13,172 bases of DNA from Candidatus Saccharibacteria bacterium UBA3749 (GCA_002371235.1 DFGN01000015.1:1-13172), one strand, 5' to 3'; shown: positions 1 to 7,006, counted from the first letter of the stretch. Notes: generated by a model not told the origin, from the sequence alone. Program-made: numbers and translations.

Positions 1-65
1 AATAGCCGCTATACGATACCCGCGTAATAAACGAATTATATCATAATTCTCCACAAAGTGTTTAA

Positions 66-116
66 AAATAATAAACCTTATGCTAACATATAATATATAG
101 CAACATAAAACAAGGA
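66..116 (+). promoter_or_regulatory. Probable promoter and RBS of FISUMP protein A
   Basis: A perfect TATAAT hexamer lies at 89-94. No convincing -35 hexamer sits 16-18 bp upstream, where the DNA is A-rich. A Shine-Dalgarno-like AAGGA at 112-116 is 5 nt before the ATG at 122. The predicted start of transcription near 101 gives a leader of about 20 nt. The rest of 1-121 is AT-rich and shows no gene; it is probably the tail of an intergenic region continuing to the left. Confidence 0.5.
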
Positions 117-121
117 CATGC

Positions 122-2371
122 ATGAAATCTTCACCACAACAAAATAATTTACTACCATTCTTACCCGTTATTGTATTAATAATGGTAGCGACCATATTAT
201 CATCTAATATCGTCTCAGCCGATGATAATTCTACCGTAGATCAAATTAGTATTACTGTCCCAGAATCCTGTACTATGTCCGGTACTGGTATGGATAGTCA
301 TAATACTAATATTAATAATGGTACCTATACACCAGACATTGGTACTACTACTATGCATGTATTCTGTAATGATAATGAAGGATTCGCTATATATGCAGCA
401 GGATATACCGGAAATGAAGTAGGAGGAACAAATAGTAATAAACTAGTAGGAACAACTGCCAGTAGTAATGCAACTATAGAATCAGGTATCGCAACATCTG
501 CTGGTAATCCAGATGTATCTAACTGGGCGATGAAACTAGCTATATCTCAGGATTCTGGTGATACTACTGGTACGAATGCTTTTGCCATTGATTCTGCTCC
601 TAATGTAGATCTTCCAAGTGAAGCTGACTCGTCTGCCGCCCAAGCTCCATTTAGTAACTATCATGTAGTTCCAAACGAATACACCAAAGTTGCTCATAAG
701 AACTCTGGTACCGACATGGCTGAAACTACTGGTGGAGTTAAGCTTACTACTACTTATGCAGCCTATATCAGTAAGACTCAACCGGCGGATACGTATAGTG
801 GGCAAGTTATCTATACTCTTGTCCATCCAGCCTCTGCCCCAGCTCCAGTAGGTGCAGGGAAGGTCGGTGTGACTTACCATGCTAATGGTTCTACCTTTGC
901 TGGTGGTGGTGCAACAAATAATGTAGTCTACGCTAATTCACCAATGTACATAGCTACTACTCCACTAATCGCCAAGACCTCCAATCTAGATAATGAAGGT
1001 AATCAAAGTGGTTCGTATCCAACTGGTACTACACTTACTCCAATCACTGCCACCGGTGCAGATAAAATGAAGGTAGTGATTCGTTATGGACTATCTAGTG
1101 GTACTTTTTTTCCAGTGATAGAAGGAGAATACAATGGTCAGGGCGAACCTGCTAGCAGTTATGAAGTGCTCCAAAGTCCAGCCGCTGGCACCGCTACCTA
1201 TACCTTTAATGGTGATGTGGTTACTTTCTATATGATGGTAAATAGTGCACCTACTGCTACTGATGGGCAAGATTATGGTTACTTTGCAGAAGTCTATCCA
1301 GTCTACACTACTGAGCAAGCTGGTACTGAAGCTTCAGATGAATTTGCTGCCATCGCTGCAGATACCGGCACTTATGCTACTACCACGGATTGGTATGGCT
1401 CATGGTATGGTGACATCAATGGCGAACATTATGATTTTATGAACGAAGCCGAAGTTATCAGCTTCTTATCGGAAAACATGTCTACCCTTAGTGGTACTAC
1501 TATAGATCTCTATCGTGGTCTTACCTTTACCGAAGCCTACACTAGGGCGAATAAATCACAAGATGGTGGCTATTATAAGCAGCAAGAGCTTACAAAGAGT
1601 ATGTGCAATACTATTGCCATTACTCAGAACCAAACACTAAAAGATGTAAGAGATAATAATACTTATATGATTGGCAAACTAAAAGACAGTAACTGTTGGA
1701 TGTTAGATAACCTAGCACTTGATCCAACTGATTCCACTACAGCACAGAATATGAATGAATCTAATACTAATGCTACAGCTGCCGCAATTAACAACCTTCT
1801 GAATGGAGGTAGTAGCACAACTGGCTGGAGTAATACTGCGGTAGCTAATGTTACGACAAACTTCGACAATAATGATAGCAATATCCAACCACGCATTAAC
1901 AATGCTAGTAAAAATACTCTCGTCGCTAGCTATGGCCCAGCCTCTACTAATGGACAGGCTAAGGTAGGTATCTACTACAATTTCTGTGCCGCATCTGCTA
2001 GTACTTACTGCTATGCACAGGATGGTGGCGTTGATAAACCAGACACTATCATAGACGCTGACCAAGACATCTGTCCCGCTAACTGGAGAATGCCTACTGG
2101 TGGTGATACTGGTGAATACTTCAAGCTGGCTCAGAAATATGGTAGCGATGCAACCAATACTAACAGCCTACAATACAACCTATCTACCCCTCTGTCTGGC
2201 GGCTACAGCAGTAGCTCTGCGTTCGATCAGGGCAACTATGGCAACTGGTGGTCTTCTACCTACTACTATAGCTACGGCATGTACTTCCTGTACGTCTATC
2301 CGACTTACGTGGGCTCGAGCAGCAGCTATCGCTACAACGGACTATCTATGCGATGCTTGATATCCGAGTAG
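122..2371 (+). CDS. Secreted FISUMP-domain surface protein A with variable-repeat-like C-terminus
   Basis: A 749-residue protein. Residues 1-33 form a signal peptide: a hydrophobic run followed by a likely cleavage site after Val-Ser-Ala. Residues about 38-236 are a conserved domain shared with proteins B and C, beginning DQISITVPESC and ending YSGQVIYTLVHP. It looks beta-rich; I do not recognise the family. Residues about 245-480 are unique to A, open with VTYHANG like an InlB repeat, and carry no cysteine. From about residue 490 comes a FISUMP (Fib_succ_major, C-type-lectin-like) domain: DVRDNNTYMIGKL, NCWMLDN, ICPANWRMPTGG and a terminal SMRCL. No LPXTG motif or C-terminal membrane anchor is seen, so it is either released or held by its N-terminus or partners. 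The last 50 codons before SMRCL have DGR variable-repeat character. The function is probably binding or display at the cell surface, inferred from domains only. The start is supported by the RBS and the intact signal peptide. Confidence 0.88.
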   Translation: MKSSPQQNNLLPFLPVIVLIMVATILSSNIVSADDNSTVDQISITVPESCTMSGTGMDSHNTNINNGTYTPDIGTTTMHVFCNDNEGFAIYAAGYTGNEVGGTNSNKLVGTTASSNATIESGIATSAGNPDVSNWAMKLAISQDSGDTTGTNAFAIDSAPNVDLPSEADSSAAQAPFSNYHVVPNEYTKVAHKNSGTDMAETTGGVKLTTTYAAYISKTQPADTYSGQVIYTLVHPASAPAPVGAGKVGVTYHANGSTFAGGGATNNVVYANSPMYIATTPLIAKTSNLDNEGNQSGSYPTGTTLTPITATGADKMKVVIRYGLSSGTFFPVIEGEYNGQGEPASSYEVLQSPAAGTATYTFNGDVVTFYMMVNSAPTATDGQDYGYFAEVYPVYTTEQAGTEASDEFAAIAADTGTYATTTDWYGSWYGDINGEHYDFMNEAEVISFLSENMSTLSGTTIDLYRGLTFTEAYTRANKSQDGGYYKQQELTKSMCNTIAITQNQTLKDVRDNNTYMIGKLKDSNCWMLDNLALDPTDSTTAQNMNESNTNATAAAINNLLNGGSSTTGWSNTAVANVTTNFDNNDSNIQPRINNASKNTLVASYGPASTNGQAKVGIYYNFCAASASTYCYAQDGGVDKPDTIIDADQDICPANWRMPTGGDTGEYFKLAQKYGSDATNTNSLQYNLSTPLSGGYSSSSAFDQGNYGNWWSSTYYYSYGMYFLYVYPTYVGSSSSYRYNGLSMRCLISE
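374..459 (+). repeat. Near-identical direct repeat shared by genes A and C (copy in A)
   Basis: Bases 374-459 of gene A match 7404-7489 of gene C at 85 of 86 positions, although the same domain elsewhere has diverged with many silent changes. Gene B has a more diverged version around 3983-4068. This suggests recent gene conversion or recombination between A and C. Confidence 0.75.
2201..2347 (+). other. Putative DGR-type variable region VR-A
   Basis: This is the stretch between LSG and SMRCL of protein A. Codons are overwhelmingly NNC/NNT (TAC, AGC, GGC, TTC, AAC, TAT) and the region is GC-richer than the rest of the gene. An almost adenine-free core, TGGTGGTCTTCTACC, is identical in protein B. 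Between ATG and the seventeenth codon after it, codon pairs A/B include TTC/AAC, TAC/AAC, GGC/TAC, AGC/AAC, AGC/TAC and AGC/CTC. All of these could derive from AAC in a template. The DGR reading is inferred; no template repeat is in the window. Confidence 0.55.
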
Positions 2372-2427
2372 TGTAGTACTGGTGTTGCCTAGCCGTTCGT
2401 TGTTCTGTGTTTCTTAAGCGTCATCTC

Positions 2428-2491
2428 TTTGGAATAATGTGCTCCCGTTCCTAAAGAGCCAACGCGAGCAGGAACAGGTGGCGCGGAAAAA
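2428..2491 (+). other. Conserved structured element downstream of protein A
   Basis: GGAATAA begins 60 nt after the stop codon. It is followed by GCTCCC, a stem GTTCCT (2447-2452) paired with AGGAAC (2470-2475), a 17-nt loop containing GAGCCAACGCGA, and then GGCGCGGAAAA. The same order of constant flanks and loop motif occurs behind protein B with a different but still paired stem. There is no T-run after the stem, so it is not a standard intrinsic terminator. It could be a 3' RNA structure or a DNA hairpin like those found beyond DGR variable repeats. Confidence 0.5.
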
Positions 2492-2534
2492 CCATGTGGA
2501 AAAGACGTTTGTTGAGAAACAGAGACAGGCTTTG

Positions 2535-2566
2535 CAACAATAGTCAATCAATGCGTTGCATTGTTG
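2535..2566. repeat. Inverted repeat between protein A and fic
   Basis: CAACAAT (2535-2541) pairs with ATTGTTG (2560-2566) around an 18-nt loop. It is not followed by a T-run. It sits in the 316-nt gap 2372-2687, which otherwise holds only the structured element at 2428-2491 and the fic promoter. Its function is unknown. Confidence 0.3.
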
Positions 2567-2652
2567 GGGTCTTGCGTGAACTTTATGGTTCTTCCCAAGT
2601 TTTATGAAGTTTCCAAATCGGAACAAAACTACCGAGAATTGCATTTCTACCC

Positions 2653-2681
2653 TTGATTTTTTCCGTTTAAGAGAGTATAAT
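2653..2681 (+). promoter_or_regulatory. fic promoter, apparently giving a leaderless transcript
   Basis: TTGATT (2653-2658), a 17-bp spacer and a perfect TATAAT (2676-2681) form a near-consensus sigma-70-type promoter. The expected start of transcription, about 7 nt after the -10 box, falls on the A of the ATG at 2688. No Shine-Dalgarno sequence can fit, so the mRNA would be leaderless. The promoter also rules out the upstream in-frame ATG at 2604 as the normal start. Confidence 0.72.
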
Positions 2682-2687
2682 AGGCTT

Positions 2688-3593
2688 ATGGAATACTTGA
2701 ATGTGGCAGAAACAGCAGAAAAATGGAACATTTCGGAGCGCGCCGTAAGGCGTTATTGCTCTGAGGGGCGTATTGACGGTGTCAAATTCGATAAGGGCGT
2801 TTGGTTGATTCCTATAGGCACAGAGAAACCCGTACGCGTTAATCAAAAGTCGGATGAGCTAACTCTGCTTCAGGTTTTGCGCCGCGAGGACAGACTACGA
2901 GTGAAGGGTGGCATCTATCATAAAGTCCAAGTGGAGCTTACCTACAATTCCAATCATATTGAAGGTAGTCGCCTTACCGAAGATCAGACTCGCTATATCT
3001 ACGAAACTAACACGATTGGCGCCCTGAAAAAGTACCAAGGTATTCGCGTAGACGATGTTGTAGAAACGGCTAATCATTTTCGTTGTATTGATTATATTAT
3101 TGAGAATGCGAATCGTAAGCTCAGTGAACGAATGATTAAAAAGCTGCATTTTATTTTGAAAAATGGTACATCAGGCTCGTTAGAGGATTGGTTTGCAGTT
3201 GGCGAGTACAAGAAGTTGCCTAACGAGGTGGGCGGACAAGAAACCACGGCGCCGGACAAAGTCGCAAACGAAATGCGGAAGTTGTTAAAAAAATACCGTG
3301 CTCGCAAGGTCTTGGACTTGCACGATTTGCTGGCTTTTCACTATGAATTTGAAAGAATCCATCCGTTCCAAGACGGCAACGGCCGAGTAGGGCGTTTGAT
3401 TTTATTCAAGGAATGCCTGCGTTTAAATATCATACCATTCATCATTGACGAAGACTTAAAGCTATTTTATTACCGCGGATTAAGGGAGTGGCTCCATGAG
3501 CCTGGGTATTTGACGGAAACCTGCCGGGCTGGGCAAGACAAATTTGAAAAGAGTTTAGAATACTATCGTATTGCTCCTGGCGAGCGAGGATGA
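2688..3593 (+). CDS. Class II Fic-domain AMP-transferase with N-terminal HTH
   Basis: A 301-residue protein. Fic enzymes usually transfer AMP from ATP to a hydroxyl on a target protein. The catalytic motif HPFQDGNGRVGR is intact at residues 225-236, with the catalytic His at 225. The inhibitory helix motif S-x-x-x-E-G is present as SNHIEG at residues 88-93, N-terminal to the Fic core, which makes it a class II, autoinhibited Fic protein with the inhibitory Glu at 92. Residues about 3-40 (VAETAEKWNISERAVRRYC) look like a winged or excisionase-type helix-turn-helix, so it may bind DNA and could regulate itself. There is no signal peptide, so it is cytoplasmic. I chose the start at 2688 because the promoter lies immediately upstream; a longer reading frame from 2604 would begin before that promoter. 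No antitoxin partner is adjacent. The target is unknown. Confidence 0.9.
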   Translation: MEYLNVAETAEKWNISERAVRRYCSEGRIDGVKFDKGVWLIPIGTEKPVRVNQKSDELTLLQVLRREDRLRVKGGIYHKVQVELTYNSNHIEGSRLTEDQTRYIYETNTIGALKKYQGIRVDDVVETANHFRCIDYIIENANRKLSERMIKKLHFILKNGTSGSLEDWFAVGEYKKLPNEVGGQETTAPDKVANEMRKLLKKYRARKVLDLHDLLAFHYEFERIHPFQDGNGRVGRLILFKECLRLNIIPFIIDEDLKLFYYRGLREWLHEPGYLTETCRAGQDKFEKSLEYYRIAPGERG

Positions 3594-3623
3594 TTTTTTT
3601 GTTGGAACTAAATCTATTGCCTC

Positions 3624-3653
3624 TTGACACCCCCCACGGGGTGGGGATAGAAT
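3624..3653 (+). promoter_or_regulatory. Promoter of protein B with CsoR-like palindromic operator in the spacer
   Basis: TTGACA (3624-3629) is a perfect -35 hexamer and TAGAAT (3648-3653) a good -10, with an 18-bp spacer. The spacer holds the inverted repeat CACCCC (3628-3633), ccac, GGGGTG (3638-3643), which overlaps the -35 end. G/C-tract palindromes of the form ACCCC-N4-GGGGT are typical operators of the CsoR/RcnR/CstR repressor family. Regulation by such a protein is inferred; none is encoded here. The predicted leader is about 45 nt, and AAGAAAGG at 3691-3698 is the ribosome binding site, 7 nt before the ATG. Because the hairpin is not followed by a T-run, I do not read it as the fic terminator. 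Confidence 0.6.
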
Positions 3654-3705
3654 AAGTATAAGTGTAATAATAAGTATAACATATATATAGAAGAAAGGTT
3701 CATAC

Positions 3706-5331
3706 ATGAATAAACATATAACACAAAGGGCTACAACTGCTTCATTAGTACTCAGTATAGCACCACTAGCTCTAACTGGTATCACTACCATCATAGGATT
3801 AATCCTTTCTTCTTCTGTTGTCTCTGCTACTAACGACAGTGTAGTAGATCAAGTTAATATCACTGTCCCAGTCTCTTGTACTCTTTCTGGTACTGGGCAG
3901 AATTCCCATAATGCTGAAATAAATAATGGTCTATATCAACCAGACATTGGTTCTACTACACTCCATGCATTCTGTAATGATAATGAAGGATTTGCTATAT
4001 ATGCAGCAGGATATACAGGAAATGAAGTAGGAGGAACAAATAGTGATAAATTAGTCGGAACCAGTGCTTCCGGAAATGCAGTAATAGAATCTGGTACTGC
4101 TACTACTGCAGGGAGTCCTGATATATCTAACTGGGCGATGAAGCTAGCTATATTACAAGACAGTGGAGATACTACTGGCACTAATGCCTTTGCCATTGAT
4201 TCTGCTCCTAACGTAGATCTTCCTAGCGAAGCAGAACAATCTGCAACTCAAGTATCATTCTCTGAGTACCATGTAGTCCCAAATGAATACGTTAAAGTAG
4301 CTCACAAGAACTCAGCCACTGATATGACAGCAACTACGGGTGGAGTAAAACTCACTACCACCTATGCAGCTTATATCAGCAAGACTCAACCTGCTGATAC
4401 CTATAGCGGGCAAGTAAAGTATACATTAGTGCATCCATCTACTGCCGATGCCCCAATAGAACCAGTCACTATAGAAGATGCCTACTCTAAAGCTGGTAAA
4501 ACTAAGCTCAATGGCTATTACAAAATCCAAGACATGGATTCTACTATATGTAGCAAAGTAAATCAATATAGTGGAGATGGCATGGCGGAAGTCATAGATG
4601 TACGTGATAATAATATCTATCACATCGCCAAACTAGCTGACGATAACTGTTGGATGTTAGATAATCTAGCACTTGATCCAACAGATTCCACCACGGCTGC
4701 CAACATGAATGCATCAAACACTAATGCTACTCAGGAAGCAATTACTAACCTTCTAAATGGTGGTAGTACTACTACTGGTTGGAGTAATACTGCAGTAGCA
4801 AATGTAACAACAAACTTCGACAACGATGATAGTCACATCCAACCACGCATTAATAATGCTAGCAAAGATACTCTCGTTAGATCTTACGGCCCGGCTTCCA
4901 CCAGCGGACAAGCTAAAGTAGGTATCTACTACAACTTCTGTGCCGCTAGTGCTAGTACCTACTGCTATGCAGAAGGTAGTGGCGTAGATGTACCGGATAC
5001 TATCATTGACGCTCCTCAAGACATCTGCCCAGCTAATTGGAGAATGCCTACTGGTGGCGATACTGGAGAATACTCCACTTTAGCTCAAAAATACACTAAT
5101 ACTGCTACAGAAACCAACAGTCTCCAATATAACTTATCTACGCCCCTGTCTGGCAGGTACTACGGTAATGCCACGAGCGGTCAGGGTAGTTACGGTGGCT
5201 GGTGGTCTTCTACCTACTACGCTAACTACTACAGTATGTACAACCTGTACGTGGATCCGACTAACGCGTACCCGAACTACCTCGGCATTCGCTCCGGCGG
5301 ACATTCTATGAGATGCTTGATGGCCGATTAG
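3706..5331 (+). CDS. Secreted FISUMP-domain surface protein B with variable-repeat-like C-terminus
   Basis: A 541-residue protein, the most compact of the family. A long hydrophobic signal peptide ends at about Val-Ser-Ala 41. Residues about 48-243 are the N-terminal domain shared with A and C (VPVSCTLSGTG, FCNDNEGFAIYAAGYTGNE, then YTLVHPS). There is no InlB-type insert; a short linker at about 252-290 leads directly into the FISUMP domain (DVRDNNIYHIAKL, NCWMLDN, ICPANWRMPTGG, terminal SMRCL). The FISUMP part is very close to that of A, and most codon changes there are silent until about residue 483. After that, changes become replacement-type with the third base often kept. There is no visible cell-wall anchor. 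It is flanked by fic upstream and a convergent ATPase gene downstream. The function is unproven; surface binding is suggested by the C-type-lectin-like fold of the domain family. Confidence 0.88.
   Translation: MNKHITQRATTASLVLSIAPLALTGITTIIGLILSSSVVSATNDSVVDQVNITVPVSCTLSGTGQNSHNAEINNGLYQPDIGSTTLHAFCNDNEGFAIYAAGYTGNEVGGTNSDKLVGTSASGNAVIESGTATTAGSPDISNWAMKLAILQDSGDTTGTNAFAIDSAPNVDLPSEAEQSATQVSFSEYHVVPNEYVKVAHKNSATDMTATTGGVKLTTTYAAYISKTQPADTYSGQVKYTLVHPSTADAPIEPVTIEDAYSKAGKTKLNGYYKIQDMDSTICSKVNQYSGDGMAEVIDVRDNNIYHIAKLADDNCWMLDNLALDPTDSTTAANMNASNTNATQEAITNLLNGGSTTTGWSNTAVANVTTNFDNDDSHIQPRINNASKDTLVRSYGPASTSGQAKVGIYYNFCAASASTYCYAEGSGVDVPDTIIDAPQDICPANWRMPTGGDTGEYSTLAQKYTNTATETNSLQYNLSTPLSGRYYGNATSGQGSYGGWWSSTYYANYYSMYNLYVDPTNAYPNYLGIRSGGHSMRCLMAD
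5155..5304 (+). other. Putative DGR-type variable region VR-B
   Basis: This region lies between LSG and SMRCL of protein B and is rich in TAC, AAC, GGC, GGT and AGC codons. It keeps the TGGTGGTCTTCTACC core of VR-A. Relative to VR-A it has one extra codon before the shared ATG and one more net codon in the second half. The two therefore cannot come from one identical template without an indel. See VR-A for the codon comparison. Confidence 0.55.
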
Positions 5332-5385
5332 CCTAGTTTACGTATCGCCTGGTTGTTCTGTTATTCCACGTTTCCCATCGCCACC

Positions 5386-5453
5386 CTTTGGAATAAAGCA
5401 CCCCCGTTTCTCATGAGCCCAAAGCGAAATGAGAAACAGGCGGGCGCGGAAAA
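5386..5453 (+). other. Conserved structured element downstream of protein B
   Basis: GGAATAA begins 59 nt after the stop, almost exactly as behind protein A. A perfect 9-bp stem, GTTTCTCAT (5406-5414) with ATGAGAAAC (5429-5437), encloses a 14-nt loop with GAGCCCAAAGCGA. GGGCGCGGAAAA follows. Compared with the element at 2428-2491, the stem bases differ while pairing is kept, and the loop and flanks are conserved. It could also serve as a block between the convergent protein B and ATPase genes, but it lacks a T-run. Confidence 0.5.
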
Positions 5454-5480
5454 CGGCGGCGCATCCTTAGGTGGGGATGA

Positions 5481-6779
5481 TTACTGCTGGCCATGTACTA
5501 TACTAGACAATCCATAAATTGGCACATTAGTAATTTGCTGGTTTTCTTTGTAGGGCAACATGGAAACCTTAACCGCCCGCATATTTGGGTGGCTGTCCAG
5601 AAGTTTGTCTAGCGAAGGAGTGCGGAGATTTTTGCCAGATTTTACTTCAATTGGCAAAAGCTCGGTCTTATCCTGTAGAACAAAATCTATCTCAGAGGTC
5701 GAATTATCCGTCGAATAATAAAATACCTCCATCCCGCAAGCACGAAGCTCCTGAAGCACGAACTGCTCTGCCAGAGCTCCTTTAAACTCTTCAAAGGCCT
5801 CTTCGTTGTAAATAGTTTCTGGATGTAGTCCGGATTTACAACTAAGAAGTCCAATATCAACATAAAATAGCTTAAATGCTCCATAGTCTAGATACGCAGA
5901 CAACGGTTGAGCGATTTTCGAAACGCGATTCACTCTTGTAATTACTCCAGCACGTATCAGCCACAGTAAGGCTGCATCGTATTCACGCGCTCGGGCACTT
6001 TCTTTAATCATACCAAACATGAATTTTTTATTCTCTTTAGCCAGTACGGAGGGAATGATGTTGAAAATCTCAATGATTTTCGGCGTCGTAAACTTGTCGG
6101 CATATTTCGAAAAATCACGTTCGTAATCGTGCAATATATCAATCTGGATATCGCGAGTATGTATCATCGATTTGTCATCTAGGTAAGCCTGCACGACTTC
6201 CGGCATTCCGCCAATCACGCAGTAGGTTTTGTATAATTCGATTAATTCGTCATGGAAGGGCTGTAATAGGTCATAGTCTCTTTGATTCAGTGCTTGCGCT
6301 AGTTTGCTCCTACCGAGCGCGATGAGAAACTCTTCAAATGAAAGGGGACCAATAGCGATGTGATTTGTCTTGCCGACGGGGAACGAATCTCCCTCGTGAA
6401 TAGCGATACCGAGTAAGCTACCAGCGACAACGATATGGTACTCCGGAGCGTCTTCTTCAAAATACTTTAAAGACGTGAGGGCTCGCGGATTCTGCTGCGC
6501 CTCGTCGATAAATATCAGAGTCTTTCCGGGAATAATTTCCATAGAAAGATGTAGCGACAAGCGGGCAATAATTCTTTCTGGATCGAAAGAGCCGTCGAAA
6601 ATATCGCTTGCCTGTGGGTCCTTTTCTAAGTTTACATATGCAACATTCTCGTATTCTTCCTCACCAAACTTCCTAATTAGCCAAGTCTTACCGACTTGTC
6701 TGGCGCCGTCTACCACGAGCGGCTTGCGCCGTGGGTTGGATTTCCATTTACGTAATTCTTCAATTGCCTTGCGATACAT
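5481..6779 (-). CDS. AAA_14/DUF4143-family ATPase with PD-(D/E)XK-like C-terminus
   Basis: A 432-residue cytoplasmic protein. The Walker A motif GARQVGKT is at residues 25-32 and the Walker B motif LIFIDEAQ at 88-95, followed by a sensor-like VVAGSLLG. This is the AAA_14 core. The C-terminal DUF4143 part carries SEIDFVL (about 362) and PIEVKSG (about 377-382). That ExD...ExK layout resembles the PD-(D/E)XK nuclease fold often found in this family. Members are very common in bacteria and archaea, their biological role is poorly known, and defence or mobile-element functions have been suggested. No motif residue is obviously missing. The RBS AAGGA (minus strand, 6792-6788) is 8 nt before the ATG. 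The gene stands alone, convergent with protein B, and has an unusual upstream repeat array. Confidence 0.9.
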   Translation of the reverse strand: MYRKAIEELRKWKSNPRRKPLVVDGARQVGKTWLIRKFGEEEYENVAYVNLEKDPQASDIFDGSFDPERIIARLSLHLSMEIIPGKTLIFIDEAQQNPRALTSLKYFEEDAPEYHIVVAGSLLGIAIHEGDSFPVGKTNHIAIGPLSFEEFLIALGRSKLAQALNQRDYDLLQPFHDELIELYKTYCVIGGMPEVVQAYLDDKSMIHTRDIQIDILHDYERDFSKYADKFTTPKIIEIFNIIPSVLAKENKKFMFGMIKESARAREYDAALLWLIRAGVITRVNRVSKIAQPLSAYLDYGAFKLFYVDIGLLSCKSGLHPETIYNEEAFEEFKGALAEQFVLQELRACGMEVFYYSTDNSTSEIDFVLQDKTELLPIEVKSGKNLRTPSLDKLLDSHPNMRAVKVSMLPYKENQQITNVPIYGLSSIVHGQQ

Positions 6780-6804
6780 AATTATTATCCTTATTTACAT
6801 CTGT

Positions 6805-6833
6805 ATTATAGCAAAAAATCACGTTTTTTGCAA
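6805..6833 (-). promoter_or_regulatory. Promoter of the AAA_14 ATPase
   Basis: On the minus strand TTGCAA (6833-6828), a 17-bp spacer and TATAAT (6810-6805) with an extended -10 TGC give a strong promoter, leaving a leader of about 20 nt. The first copy of the 32-bp-spaced motif (TCACG at 6819-6823 on the plus strand) falls inside this spacer. A protein bound there would block RNA polymerase. Confidence 0.65.
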
Positions 6834-6925
6834 GAAAAACTGCAATTAATTCACGTTTTTCAGATAAAATTATGTGAAAAAATCACGTTTTTGGTAGTTA
6901 AATCTGTGATTTCTTCACGTTTTTT
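6819..6925. repeat. Four TCACGTTTTT motifs at exact 32-bp spacing (putative operator array)
   Basis: TCACGTTTTT occurs at 6819, 6851, 6883 and 6915, each exactly 32 bp after the last. Copies 3 and 4 extend to the dyad GTGA-N5-TCAC (6874-6886 and 6906-6918). Copies 1 and 2 have only the right half. The intervening 20-22 bp are AT-rich and not conserved. A 32-bp period is close to three helical turns, so all sites face the same side of the helix, as in cooperative operator arrays. The array lies directly upstream of the ATPase gene and overlaps its promoter. Confidence 0.7.
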
Positions 6926-7006
6926 CAAAAAATGAAGGTATTGAATAAATCGTACTCATTATCTTGAACAAATTATAAAGCTTTTTGGTCAGTATCCAGT
7001 TTCCTC

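Noticed and set aside
2604..2687. N-terminal extension of fic from the ATG at 2604
   Set aside because: The extension contains the -35 and -10 boxes of the fic promoter and reads as non-domain sequence before the helix-turn-helix.
3591..3620. Recoding of TGA as glycine (as in Gracilibacteria)
   Set aside because: The fic stop is the only gene-ending TGA here. Reading through adds only a few codons before TAA, and the other genes end in TAG or TAA with no internal TGA.
6819..6925. CRISPR array from the 32-bp-period repeats
   Set aside because: Only 10-11 bases repeat per unit, there are four units, the intervening 21 bp are AT-rich filler, and no cas gene is present. An operator array fits better.
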